A stretch of 7,016 bases of DNA from an uncultured Collinsella sp. (GCA_902493545.1 CABUQI010000066.1:1-7016), one strand, 5' to 3'; counted from the first letter of the stretch, positions 1 to 5,785 are shown. Numbers and translations: made by a program. The notes: generated by a model from the letters alone, not told the origin.

Positions 1-2
1 AT

Positions 3-635
3 AAATGCAGACAATTCAATGACTATGGGCGCGGGTTTTATTGCACGCCACATGAGGAAATGGCGATGGAATGGGCATGCCGGACCGAGTCTGATGGCGT
101 TGCCAATCGATATGAGCTTGATTTAGATAGCCTTTCGGTCTTGGATTTGGAGTCTGGGGAGTTTTCAATCCTCAATTGGCTTGCAATTCTGGCGAACAAC
201 AGAGAGTTCAATGTTTCGACGCCAGTAGCACGCGAGGGGCTTCGCTATCTACTTGATAACTGTTTAATTGATACATCTCCTTATGACGTAATTCGAGGCT
301 ATCGTGCAGACGATTCCTATTTCTCGTTTGCAAGACAGTTTGTCAACGGCATGATCTCGCTCAGGCAATTGCAGCGCATTATGTTTTTGGGGGATTTGGG
401 CATTCAATATGCGCTTATGAGTGAGCGTGCGTTCTCGGCGATTAAGTTCCGCGATTGGAAGCAGGCTTCGGGAGCTGAGTTTTATCCCAAACGATTTGAG
501 CGAGAACAGAACGCTCGACGAAAGTACCTGGATACGGTAAACGGATTTGACTCTGATGGTGTCGACATTAGGGATTTGATGGCAGGGAGGGTTGATTTAA
601 ATGATCCAAGAGTTAACGGATCGTGGGCCGAGTAG
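3..635 (+). CDS. DUF3990 family protein (ART-like fold), 5' end outside the window
   Basis: The reading frame is open to the left edge, and the codons before the ATG at 60 translate to KCRQFNDYGRGFYCTPHEE. This contains the D-[FY]-G-[RK]-G-F-Y motif typical of the N-terminal part of DUF3990 proteins, so the ATG at 60 is internal and the true start lies before base 1. Further family-like segments are YDVIRGYRADDSYFSFA (near 279-329) and a C-terminal SERAFSAIKF block (near 420-449), followed by a charged tail of about 60 residues. From family knowledge, DUF3990 is grouped with ADP-ribosyltransferase-like folds; no substrate is known to me and catalytic activity is not shown by the sequence. The stop overlaps the next gene by 35 bases, which implies co-transcription and a shared function, plausibly toxin plus antitoxin or regulator. 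No signal peptide or membrane segment is visible in the part present. GC is low: 26/60 at 121-180 and 21/60 at 241-300. Family call is fairly firm; function is inferred. Confidence 0.8.
   Translation, partial: KCRQFNDYGRGFYCTPHEEMAMEWACRTESDGVANRYELDLDSLSVLDLESGEFSILNWLAILANNREFNVSTPVAREGLRYLLDNCLIDTSPYDVIRGYRADDSYFSFARQFVNGMISLRQLQRIMFLGDLGIQYALMSERAFSAIKFRDWKQASGAEFYPKRFEREQNARRKYLDTVNGFDSDGVDIRDLMAGRVDLNDPRVNGSWAE
584..590 (+). promoter_or_regulatory. Ribosome binding site of the XRE-domain gene
   Basis: AGGGAGG lies 10 bases before the ATG at 601 and inside the end of the DUF3990 gene. An in-frame TAA at 598-600 directly precedes that ATG, so no earlier start is possible in this frame. 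Confidence 0.7.
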
Positions 636-1299
636 GACATATCCCGTCTATTACCTTGAGGACGCAATGAACAACCTCGGGGATTGCTTCGACTATGCCG
701 TTAACGATTACGGAGCAGAAGGATCGGAAGTTGCTGAACTCTTTTGCCTGAGCGGCGTAGCTCGCGAGTTCGAACGCGGCAACGCATGGGTAGTGTCGGG
801 AAAGTCGGGCGTTGAACTATTTGCGCTCATCTCCGAAAGATCTGGTTACCAAACAGGGTCGATGCCAGATCGGACCTACCGATTTGAGAAGACACCAGAA
901 TATTGGACGGGCTGGATACTGGCATATTTGCAGTGGCGCCTAGGGGGATCGTTCGAAGATCTGCTTCATGTTGTTCCATTTGATGCGCTGCGAAACCTGT
1001 ACTACCCCTGGCATGAGGCCTCGGAGGAGCGCGTGGCGCGCCTTGTCTGTGATATGGCGAAGAAGGCGCCGCGTCAGACTAAACTGGCGCTAGCAAGAAA
1101 GAGGATTAAAAAAACCCAACAAGACCTGGCATACGAATCGGGTGTATCGCTCCGTTCAATCCAAATGTACGAACAGCGCCAGCGAAACATCAACGAAGCC
1201 TCGGTAACGACAGTGAGGGATATTGCAAAAGTCCTACACTGCAACATCGAAGACCTCCTAGAACCAGTCTTCGAATACAAAGAAACAAGCGCAGCGTAA
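601..1299 (+). CDS. XRE-family helix-turn-helix protein with N-terminal DUF3990-partner domain
   Basis: A 232-residue protein with two parts. Residues about 14-135 form a conserved module (YLEDAMNNLGDCFDYAVND, then LSGVAREFERGN, VSGKSGVEL, and EYWTGWILAYLQW at 100-112), which I recall from genes lying beside DUF3990 genes in gut Firmicutes and Actinobacteria. Residues about 160-222 are an XRE/Cro-type DNA-binding domain: TQQDLAYESGVSLRSIQMYE gives the helix-turn-helix, and HCNIEDLLEP is the usual end of such domains. There is no signal peptide or membrane segment, so it should be cytoplasmic. The start at 601 is fixed by a stop just upstream and by a good ribosome site. The 35-base overlap with the DUF3990 gene suggests translational coupling. 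By analogy with XRE-linked toxin-antitoxin operons, it may neutralise the DUF3990 protein and repress the operon; this is inference. The 3' third is rich in A-ending codons (AAA, GAA, CAA), unlike the biosynthetic genes. Confidence 0.8.
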   Translation: MIQELTDRGPSRTYPVYYLEDAMNNLGDCFDYAVNDYGAEGSEVAELFCLSGVAREFERGNAWVVSGKSGVELFALISERSGYQTGSMPDRTYRFEKTPEYWTGWILAYLQWRLGGSFEDLLHVVPFDALRNLYYPWHEASEERVARLVCDMAKKAPRQTKLALARKRIKKTQQDLAYESGVSLRSIQMYEQRQRNINEASVTTVRDIAKVLHCNIEDLLEPVFEYKETSAA

Positions 1300-1308
1300 A
1301 CCAAGCGC

Positions 1309-1323
1309 ACAGGCGAAGCCTGT
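1309..1323. other. Small hairpin after the XRE gene
   Basis: ACAGGC-GAA-GCCTGT is a perfect 6-bp stem with a three-base loop, 10 bases after the stop codon. No T-run follows on the plus strand, so it is not a convincing intrinsic terminator by itself. It could protect the mRNA 3' end or help Rho-type termination. Confidence 0.45.
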
Positions 1324-1334
1324 CACTAGTAAGT

Positions 1335-1360
1335 GCCCCTACCTAGCAAGAGCCCCTACC
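1335..1360 (+). repeat. Short direct repeat GCCCCTACC x2
   Basis: GCCCCTACC occurs at 1335-1343 and again at 1352-1360, with starts 17 bases apart. No function is apparent; it may be a remnant of a small duplication in the gap between the convergent genes. Confidence 0.4.
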
Positions 1361-1364
1361 AATA

Positions 1365-1391
1365 AAAAGCAACTATCAGCCCGGCGCTTTT
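1365..1391. terminator. Possible weak bidirectional terminator between convergent genes
   Basis: AAAAGC at 1365-1370 pairs with GCTTTT at 1386-1391 across a 15-base loop. Either strand therefore ends in a T-run, the arrangement expected between the convergent XRE gene and thrB. The stem has only two GC pairs and the loop is long, so the call is weak. Confidence 0.3.
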
Positions 1392-1405
1392 ACAGAGTGT
1401 AGGTC

Positions 1406-1588
1406 CCTGTAGCCGCCGCCAGCGAAGTGAACGTAGGGGAGGCCAGGGGCTTTGCCCCCAAATCTTTCCGCAGGACGGCAGGACCCCCGCCGCACGAAGT
1501 GCGCAGCGGGGGTCCTGCCATGTCCGAGGACGATTTGGGGGCAAAGCCCCTGGCCTCCCCGGCGAGTATACGGGACGGCGACTACAGG
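1406..1588. repeat. Large nested palindrome downstream of thrB
   Basis: The core is a perfect 29-bp inverted repeat: 1436-1464 (begins GGGGAGGCCAGGGG) and 1532-1560 (ends CCCCTGGCCTCCCC). Inside come a 12x12 unpaired interior loop, a perfect 14-bp stem (1477-1490 with 1506-1519, GGCAGGACCCCCGC) and a tip hairpin CGCAC-GAA-GTGCG at 1491-1503. Outside the core, 1406-1418 pairs with 1576-1588 with one mismatch, after unpaired stretches of 17 and 15 bases; this outer arm overlaps the thrB stop codon. Each 29-bp arm also holds its own small hairpin (GGGGC-TTT-GCCCC at 1446-1458, GGGGC-AAA-GCCCC at 1538-1550), so two folds compete. There is no T-run, so it is not a simple intrinsic terminator. It could be a mobile or REP/MITE-like palindrome, an mRNA-end stabiliser, or a structured DNA site. 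I see no gene in it, and together with the sites before it, it fills the 1300-1581 gap. Confidence 0.85.
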
Positions 1589-2463
1589 TATTCGATCTGG
1601 GCGCCTTCCGTGTCGCACGTCAGAATATGCGTATCGCACTTGGGGAACTGCTCGCGCAGCTTGACCTGCAGGAACTTTGCCACGATGGTGTCGTCGGTCA
1701 CAGCCATGAGGGTCGAGCCGGAGCCACTGATCCAGATGGTCTTGGCGCCTCCGTTAAGGCAGGTGTCGCGCACGGCGTTGTAGTCGGGGATGAGGCGGCG
1801 GCGATAGGGCTCCTGGATACGGTCGTCGTTGGCGGCGGCAATCAGGTCAAGGTCGCCGGTCTCCAGGCCGCGCGTCATGCCGGCGATGCGGCCCATTTGC
1901 CATACGGCGGTGGAGAGTGGAATCTCCTGCGGCACAACCTTGCGCGCTTCGCTCGTATGCACCTCGTAGGGCGGAATCACGGTAATAAAACGCAAGCGAT
2001 CGCTCACCTCGTAGCGCAGGCACTGGGGGAGCGAATCGGTCGGCGTAAAGGAGCAGACGGCGCCGCCCAGGATAGCGGGGGCGACGTTATCGGGATGGCC
2101 CTCGACCTCGGTGGCAATGCGGACGAGCTCGGCGCGGTCGACGGTGTGGCCCGTCAGCGCGGCGGCCGCCATGATGCCAGCGACGACGCAGGTGGAGCTG
2201 GAACCCAGGCCGCGGGCGACGGGCACATCAGTTTGAATGTCGATGGCAACGGGGAAAGCCGACTCGCCCCATGCGGCCAGTGCATCCACAAAGCTCACGT
2301 AGACCAGGTTATTCTCGTTTTGGAACTCCTCGGGGCAGCCCGTGATGGTGAGCTTGTCGGCGCGCTCGAAGGTGAAGTGCGAGTAGAGGCTGACGGCCAT
2401 GCCGAGGGTGTCGTAGCCGATGCCTAGGTTTGCGCTCGTGGCGGGGACGGTGATCTTGATCAT
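1582..2463 (-). CDS. thrB: Homoserine kinase
   Basis: A 293-residue GHMP-family kinase that transfers phosphate from ATP to the hydroxyl of homoserine, the fourth step from aspartate to threonine, in the cytoplasm. The N-terminus VPATSANLGIGYDTLG (6-21) is the family's substrate-side motif. PVARGLGSSSTCVVAG (81-96) is the glycine/serine-rich ATP phosphate loop. EGHPDNVAPAILGG (121-134) is typical of homoserine kinases, and ISGSGST (245-251) is the third GHMP motif. Length is normal for ThrB. The ATG at 2463 is preceded by AGGAGG at 2474-2479, so the start is well supported. It lies downstream of thrC on the same strand, but a terminator and a 111-bp palindrome lie between them, and I could not find a clear promoter of its own. 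The stop codon lies inside the outer arm of the palindrome at 1406-1588. Confidence in the product is high. Confidence 0.95.
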   Translation of the reverse strand: MIKITVPATSANLGIGYDTLGMAVSLYSHFTFERADKLTITGCPEEFQNENNLVYVSFVDALAAWGESAFPVAIDIQTDVPVARGLGSSSTCVVAGIMAAAALTGHTVDRAELVRIATEVEGHPDNVAPAILGGAVCSFTPTDSLPQCLRYEVSDRLRFITVIPPYEVHTSEARKVVPQEIPLSTAVWQMGRIAGMTRGLETGDLDLIAAANDDRIQEPYRRRLIPDYNAVRDTCLNGGAKTIWISGSGSTLMAVTDDTIVAKFLQVKLREQFPKCDTHILTCDTEGAQIEYL

Positions 2464-2473
2464 TGTTGTTGGT

Positions 2474-2479
2474 CCTCCT
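2474..2479 (-). promoter_or_regulatory. thrB ribosome binding site
   Basis: AGGAGG on the minus strand, 10 bases before the thrB ATG. It sits only three bases beyond the end of the 2483-2593 palindrome, so folding of that leader could affect access to it. Confidence 0.7.
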
Positions 2480-2482
2480 GGG

Positions 2483-2593
2483 GGTCGGTTTCACGCTTGC
2501 TCCGCTGCTCGGACAGTCCTGCTCGCACGAAGGCCACATTTAGTGGCCTTCGGCTCGTGCGGAACTCGCGACGGAGCAAGCGTGAAACCGACC
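2483..2593. repeat. Nested palindrome between thrC and thrB
   Basis: A perfect 22-bp inverted repeat: 2483-2504 (GGTCGGTTTCACGC then TTGCTCCG) with 2572-2593. Inside are 19 and 10 unpaired bases and then a tip with two mutually exclusive pairings. One joins CGCACGA (2524-2530) to TCGTGCG (2555-2561) above an AGGCCAC/GTGGCCT stem with loop ATTTA. The other extends the tip to CGAAGGCCAC/GTGGCCTTCG (2528-2537 with 2543-2552). On the minus strand it would form the thrB leader directly before the ribosome site. No T-run follows, so termination is unlikely. Origin unknown: a mobile palindrome or a cis-regulatory leader are both possible. Confidence 0.8.
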
Positions 2594-2622
2594 TACGCCG
2601 TCTCCTCACCGCGCTGGGGAGC

Positions 2623-2659
2623 CAAATTAAAAGAAAGTGCGCCGGCTTTCGCCGGCGCC
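2623..2659 (-). terminator. Intrinsic terminator of thrC
   Basis: Read on the minus strand, GCGCCGGC-GAAA-GCCGGCGC (2639-2658) is a perfect 8-bp GC-rich stem with a GNRA-type tetraloop. It is followed within two bases by the T-rich run TTTCTTTTAATTT. It starts about a dozen bases after the thrC stop. This is the best terminator in the window and separates thrC from thrB. Confidence 0.85.
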
Positions 2660-2671
2660 TTATAGGGGGTT

Positions 2672-4189
2672 TTAGTTGGTAGCCATCTTTTTTGCTGCAG
2701 ACTCTACGTAGTTGGCCATGTCGGCAACGTCGCAGACGTCTTCGAAGCGGACGGGCTTGGACTCGAGTTCGGCGAGTTGTGCCGGTGCGACCGTATTGGT
2801 GGCCTGCTCGAGCACGCGCATGGCCTCAAAGTCGTCCTCGGGAACGTTAAGGCCCAGGGCGTCGCAGCAGGCGCGCGGGAACTTGTAGGGGCTTGCGGTC
2901 GAAAGCAGCACGCGGGCCTTGGTGCCCTCGGCGGGGGCGACCTTTTCAAAGACGTGATAGCCGCAAGCGGTGTGCGGGTCGATCACATAGCCGTTTGCAT
3001 CCCAGCAGTTCTTGATGGCAGCGCGGACCTCGTCCTCGCTGGCCCAACCGCAGCCAAAGACGCTCTGAATCTTTGCCAGCAGGTCGGCGGGAACCTCGTA
3101 GCGACCAGTCTGTGCCAGCTGCTCCATAAGGCCGGCAACGAGTTCGCAGTCGCCATTGGACAGGAAGTAGAGCATGCGCTCGAGGTTGGAGCTGATGAGG
3201 ATGTCCATCGACGGCGAGATGGTCGTGAAGAACGGGCGGTTGCGGTCGTAGACGCCGGTGGTCAGGAAGTCGGCAAGCACGTTGTTCTTGTCGCTCGCCA
3301 CGACGAGCATGGCGACGGGCAGACCCATGCGCTTGGCGTAGTAGCCGGCCAAGATATCGCCAAAGTTGCCGGTCGGTACGCAGAACTCCACGGCGTCGCC
3401 GGCCTCGATGGCGCCGGCGCGCAGCAGCTGCGCATAGGCGGCAAAGTAGTAGACGACCTGCGGCACCAGGCGGCCGACGTTGATGGAGTTGGCGCTCGAA
3501 AGCACCGTGCCGGCGGCCTCAAGACGCTCGGCCAGCTCCTTATCGGCAAAGATGCGCTTGACGGCACTCTGGGCGTCGTCGAAGTTGCCGCGGATGCCGC
3601 AGACGGCGACGTTACCGCCCTCCTGGGTGGACATCTGCAGGTTCTGGACGCGGCTGACCTTGCCCTCGGGATAAAAGACGGTGATGGCCGTGCCCGGAGC
3701 GTCGGCAAAACCGGCGAGTGCGGCCTTGCCGGTGTCGCCCGACGTGGCGGTGACGATCATGATGCGCTCGGCGCCGCCGTCCTTGGCGGAAGTGCGGGCC
3801 ATCAGGCGGGGGAGCATCTGCAGGGCGACGTCCTTAAAGGCACTCGTGGGGCCGCCAAAGAGCTCCATCACATAGGTCTGAGGGGCGTCAGCGCCCGGCG
3901 CAGCGTCGAGTTTGACGAGCGGCGTAACCTCTTCACTCGCGAACGTGCCGCGGTATGCCTCGTCGACACACGCCGAAATTTCTTCGGCCGTGTAATCATT
4001 CAGTAACATTCCCAACACATCTTGAGCGATTTCAAAGTACGATTTATCTGCAAGCGAGCTGATATCGACCTGCTGGGTGCCGAGCTCGTCCGAGACAAAC
4101 AAACCCCCGTCGGGAGCGATGCCGGTGCGGATTGCCACCTTACTTGAGCACGATAAAGTGCGTCCTCGTGTACTATGATAAGTTCCCAT
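2672..4189 (-). CDS. thrC: Threonine synthase
   Basis: A PLP-dependent beta/gamma lyase-fold enzyme of 505 residues that converts O-phosphohomoserine to threonine and phosphate, the last pathway step. Visible features from the chosen start: N-terminal YHSTRG (4-9) and GIAPDGGLFV (23-32); the PLP lysine in FGGPTSAFKD (K119); TATSGDTGKAA (147-157); SANSINVGR (232-240); and the cofactor-phosphate loop VPTGNFGDILAGYY (271-284). Length fits the long ThrC class. I start it at the ATG at 4189 because GAGGAG lies 9 bases upstream (4199-4204) and the family N-terminus begins there. An in-frame ATG at 4234 adds 15 unconserved residues without a ribosome site. It is divergent from lysC across 103 bases and is followed by a strong terminator. 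The first codons (AGT, ACA, CGA, GGA, TTA, TCA) are unusually AT-rich for this gene, possibly because a lysC promoter overlaps. Product confidence is high. Confidence 0.95.
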   Translation of the reverse strand: MGTYHSTRGRTLSCSSKVAIRTGIAPDGGLFVSDELGTQQVDISSLADKSYFEIAQDVLGMLLNDYTAEEISACVDEAYRGTFASEEVTPLVKLDAAPGADAPQTYVMELFGGPTSAFKDVALQMLPRLMARTSAKDGGAERIMIVTATSGDTGKAALAGFADAPGTAITVFYPEGKVSRVQNLQMSTQEGGNVAVCGIRGNFDDAQSAVKRIFADKELAERLEAAGTVLSSANSINVGRLVPQVVYYFAAYAQLLRAGAIEAGDAVEFCVPTGNFGDILAGYYAKRMGLPVAMLVVASDKNNVLADFLTTGVYDRNRPFFTTISPSMDILISSNLERMLYFLSNGDCELVAGLMEQLAQTGRYEVPADLLAKIQSVFGCGWASEDEVRAAIKNCWDANGYVIDPHTACGYHVFEKVAPAEGTKARVLLSTASPYKFPRACCDALGLNVPEDDFEAMRVLEQATNTVAPAQLAELESKPVRFEDVCDVADMANYVESAAKKMATN

Positions 4190-4292
4190 ATAACAGTGCT
4201 CCTCGGATGCCGTGGTCCCAATCGGTGAACCCATGGTATCAGAGCACGCAAAACAGGTTTGCAGAGGCTTTTAGAAAGGTAACCTCCACGCC
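4190..4292. promoter_or_regulatory. Divergent thrC/lysC control region
   Basis: These 103 bases must hold at least the thrC promoter and probably part of that for lysC. On the minus strand TACCAT (4238-4233) is a possible -10 for thrC, with no good -35. On the plus strand I see no strong promoter inside the gap; a better -10 (TATGAT, 4174-4179) lies in the first thrC codons. AGGT-A-ACCT (4278-4286), beside the lysC start, is a small inverted repeat. The gap is too short for a lysine riboswitch. Individual boxes are low confidence. Confidence 0.4.
4199..4204 (-). promoter_or_regulatory. thrC ribosome binding site, decides the start
   Basis: GAGGAG on the minus strand lies 9 bases before the ATG at 4189. 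The alternative ATG at 4234 has no such site, and this one would fall inside its coding region. Confidence 0.75.
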
Positions 4293-5681
4293 ATGATAAA
4301 AATTGCCAAGTTTGGCGGCTCGTCGGTCGCCGACGCCGAACACTTCAAGAAGATCAAGGCCATCGTCGATGCCGACCCTGCCCGCCGTTTCGTGGTGGTT
4401 TCCGCCTGCGGTCGCCGCTTTAAGGGCGACACCAAGGTGACCGACCTGCTCTACCTGGTTAACGCGCACGTTAAGTATCACGTGTCGTGTGAGGAGCTGC
4501 TCGAGGACATTGGCCAGCGCTATTTTGATATCGCTGACGAGCTGGAGCTCACCTATCCCATCCGCGAGGAGTTCGCGGCCTTTGCCGAGCGCGCCCGCTC
4601 GGGCGGCTACTCTACCGAGGAGCTCGTGAGCCGTGGCGAGTACTTCACCGCTCGCCTGATGGCGGAGTACCTGGGCCTGCCGTTCCTGGACGCCGCGACG
4701 GTTGTGGCGTTCCATCATGACGGTACGCTCAGCATGAATCGCACCTCCGAGCTGGTGCAGGAGTACGGCCAGCAGGGCGGCTTTGTTATGCCCGGTTTCT
4801 ACGGCGCGACGCGTGAGGGCCAGATCAAGCTGCTCGACCGTGGCGGCGGCGATATTTCCGGCTCGATCTTGGCTAAGTGCCTGGGTGCCGACCTGTACGA
4901 GAACTGGACCGACGTCTCGGGCTTCTATTCTGCCGATCCGCGTATTGTTCCCGAGGCTCAGCCCATTGCGCGCGTTACCTACGAGGAGCTGCGCGAACTT
5001 TCGTACATGGGTGCAAGCGTCCTGCACGAGGAGGCTGTGTTCCCCGTGCGCGAGGCCGGCATTCCGCTGGTCATCAAGAACACCAATGCGCCGCAGGACC
5101 CCGGCACCATCATTAGCGAGACGGCTGATGAGGGCGAGGCGGAGCCCATCATTACCGGCGTGACCGGCAAGCGCGGCTTTGTTGCCATCAACGTTGCCCG
5201 CGACCGCACCAAGCCCCGCGTTGGCTTTATGCGCCGTGCACTTTCGGTGTTCGAACGCTATGACGTTTCCGTCGAACACATGCCCACCGGTGTCGATCGC
5301 TTTGGCGCCGTGGTGCAGGAGCAGGATGTGCACGACTCGCTGTACTCGCTCGTGGGCGACATTCAGCAGGAGGTCGAGCCGCTCGAGATCGAGGTTGTCG
5401 AGGGCCTGGCGCTCATCGCGACCGTCGGCCGTAACCTGCGTGGCCGCGCAGGTATCTCGGGCCATCTGTTTGGCATGCTTGGCCAGGCCGGCGTGAGCGT
5501 GCGTATGATTTCGCAGAGCTGTGACGAGATCAACATTATTATCGGTGTCGAGGAGAAGGACTTCGACCTGGCGATTCAGACCATCTACCGTGCCTTCTCC
5601 GACGAGAACGGCATTGTGAAGGTCTCCGATTTGGAAGCTCCTGCGCCGGTCGATCCCGCTCTGGCTGTGCTCCGCAAGTAG
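4293..5681 (+). CDS. lysC: Aspartokinase (aspartate kinase)
   Basis: A 462-residue monofunctional enzyme that phosphorylates aspartate to 4-aspartyl phosphate, the entry step for lysine, threonine, methionine and diaminopimelate. The kinase domain (about 1-285) carries KFGGSS (6-11), SRGE (113-116), GFYGAT (168-173), RGGGDISG (183-190) and WTDVSGFYSADPRIV (205-219), the substrate and ATP-binding signature. Two ACT regulatory domains follow (about 292-360 and 370-436; GRNLRGRAGISGHLFGMLGQ lies at 379-398), so feedback control by lysine and/or threonine is expected from family knowledge; which effector cannot be read here. Length matches the long single-chain class rather than the shorter alpha/beta type with an internal start. 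The ATG at 4293 gives the canonical MIKIAKFGGSS start. Its ribosome site, AGAAAGG at 4273-4279, is weak and 13 bases away, hinting at limited translation. It is divergent from thrC, and a terminator ends the unit before asd. Codon use is GC-rich (41/60 GC at 4801-4860). Confidence 0.96.
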   Translation: MIKIAKFGGSSVADAEHFKKIKAIVDADPARRFVVVSACGRRFKGDTKVTDLLYLVNAHVKYHVSCEELLEDIGQRYFDIADELELTYPIREEFAAFAERARSGGYSTEELVSRGEYFTARLMAEYLGLPFLDAATVVAFHHDGTLSMNRTSELVQEYGQQGGFVMPGFYGATREGQIKLLDRGGGDISGSILAKCLGADLYENWTDVSGFYSADPRIVPEAQPIARVTYEELRELSYMGASVLHEEAVFPVREAGIPLVIKNTNAPQDPGTIISETADEGEAEPIITGVTGKRGFVAINVARDRTKPRVGFMRRALSVFERYDVSVEHMPTGVDRFGAVVQEQDVHDSLYSLVGDIQQEVEPLEIEVVEGLALIATVGRNLRGRAGISGHLFGMLGQAGVSVRMISQSCDEINIIIGVEEKDFDLAIQTIYRAFSDENGIVKVSDLEAPAPVDPALAVLRK

Positions 5682-5683
5682 CT

Positions 5684-5727
5684 GCCGTCCCGGTGCATTT
5701 TTGGGACAAGTGCCAAAAATCTACGGC
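5684..5727. repeat. AT-rich palindrome downstream of lysC
   Basis: ATTTTTGG (5697-5704) pairs perfectly with CCAAAAAT (5713-5720) around GACAAGTG. Outside it, GCCGT (5684-5688) pairs with ACGGC (5723-5727). It starts just after the lysC stop and is separate from the GC-rich terminator 28 bases further on. It could be an operator-like site, an RNA-end stem, or a copy of a dispersed intergenic element. Confidence 0.6.
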
Positions 5728-5732
5728 GGGGC

Positions 5733-5753
5733 GTTTCGTTTCGGTTTCGTTTC
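5733..5753 (+). repeat. GTTTC short tandem repeats
   Basis: GTTTC occurs at 5733-5737, 5738-5742, 5744-5748 and 5749-5753, and once more at 5764-5768 in the loop of the lysC terminator. It may have arisen by slippage; I infer no function. Confidence 0.5.
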
Positions 5754-5754
5754 G

Positions 5755-5785
5755 ACGGGGCGGGTTTCGTGTCCGCCCCGTTTTT
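5755..5785 (+). terminator. Intrinsic terminator of lysC
   Basis: CGGGGCGG (5756-5763) pairs perfectly with CCGCCCCG (5773-5780), extended by A5755-T5781, and runs directly into TTTTT. This is a textbook intrinsic terminator, 74 bases after the lysC stop, so asd probably needs its own promoter. Confidence 0.85.

Noticed and set aside
1406..1588. CRISPR array, tRNA or integron attC site in the palindromic regions
   Set aside because: There are no regularly spaced direct repeats, no tRNA cloverleaf with a plausible anticodon, and no attC-type core sites; the structure is a single-centre nested palindrome.
1427..1783. 118-codon plus-strand open frame across the first palindrome
   Set aside because: It is made from the palindrome and antisense thrB sequence; there is no conserved domain and no ribosome site.
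2777..4006. 409-codon plus-strand open frame opposite thrC
   Set aside because: It is antisense to a clearly identified enzyme; long open frames opposite GC-rich genes are a codon-bias effect, and the product (GDG, AGG, VDG-rich) resembles no family.
4190..4234. 15-residue N-terminal extension of ThrC from the ATG at 4234
   Set aside because: There is no ribosome site, while GAGGAG is correctly spaced for the ATG at 4189, where the conserved family N-terminus begins.
4190..4292. Lysine riboswitch, T-box or threonine attenuator before lysC or thrC
   Set aside because: The gap is too short for a lysine riboswitch or T-box, and no Thr/Ile-rich leader peptide or terminator/antiterminator pair is visible.
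4239..5465. 408-codon minus-strand open frame opposite lysC
   Set aside because: It is a shadow of lysC with low-complexity antisense composition and no ribosome site that I could support.
5010..5681. Internal start producing a separate beta subunit of aspartokinase
   Set aside because: Met240 (5010) has GAGGAG only about 20 bases upstream, too far for efficient use, and this 462-residue class is not known to me for the alpha/beta arrangement.
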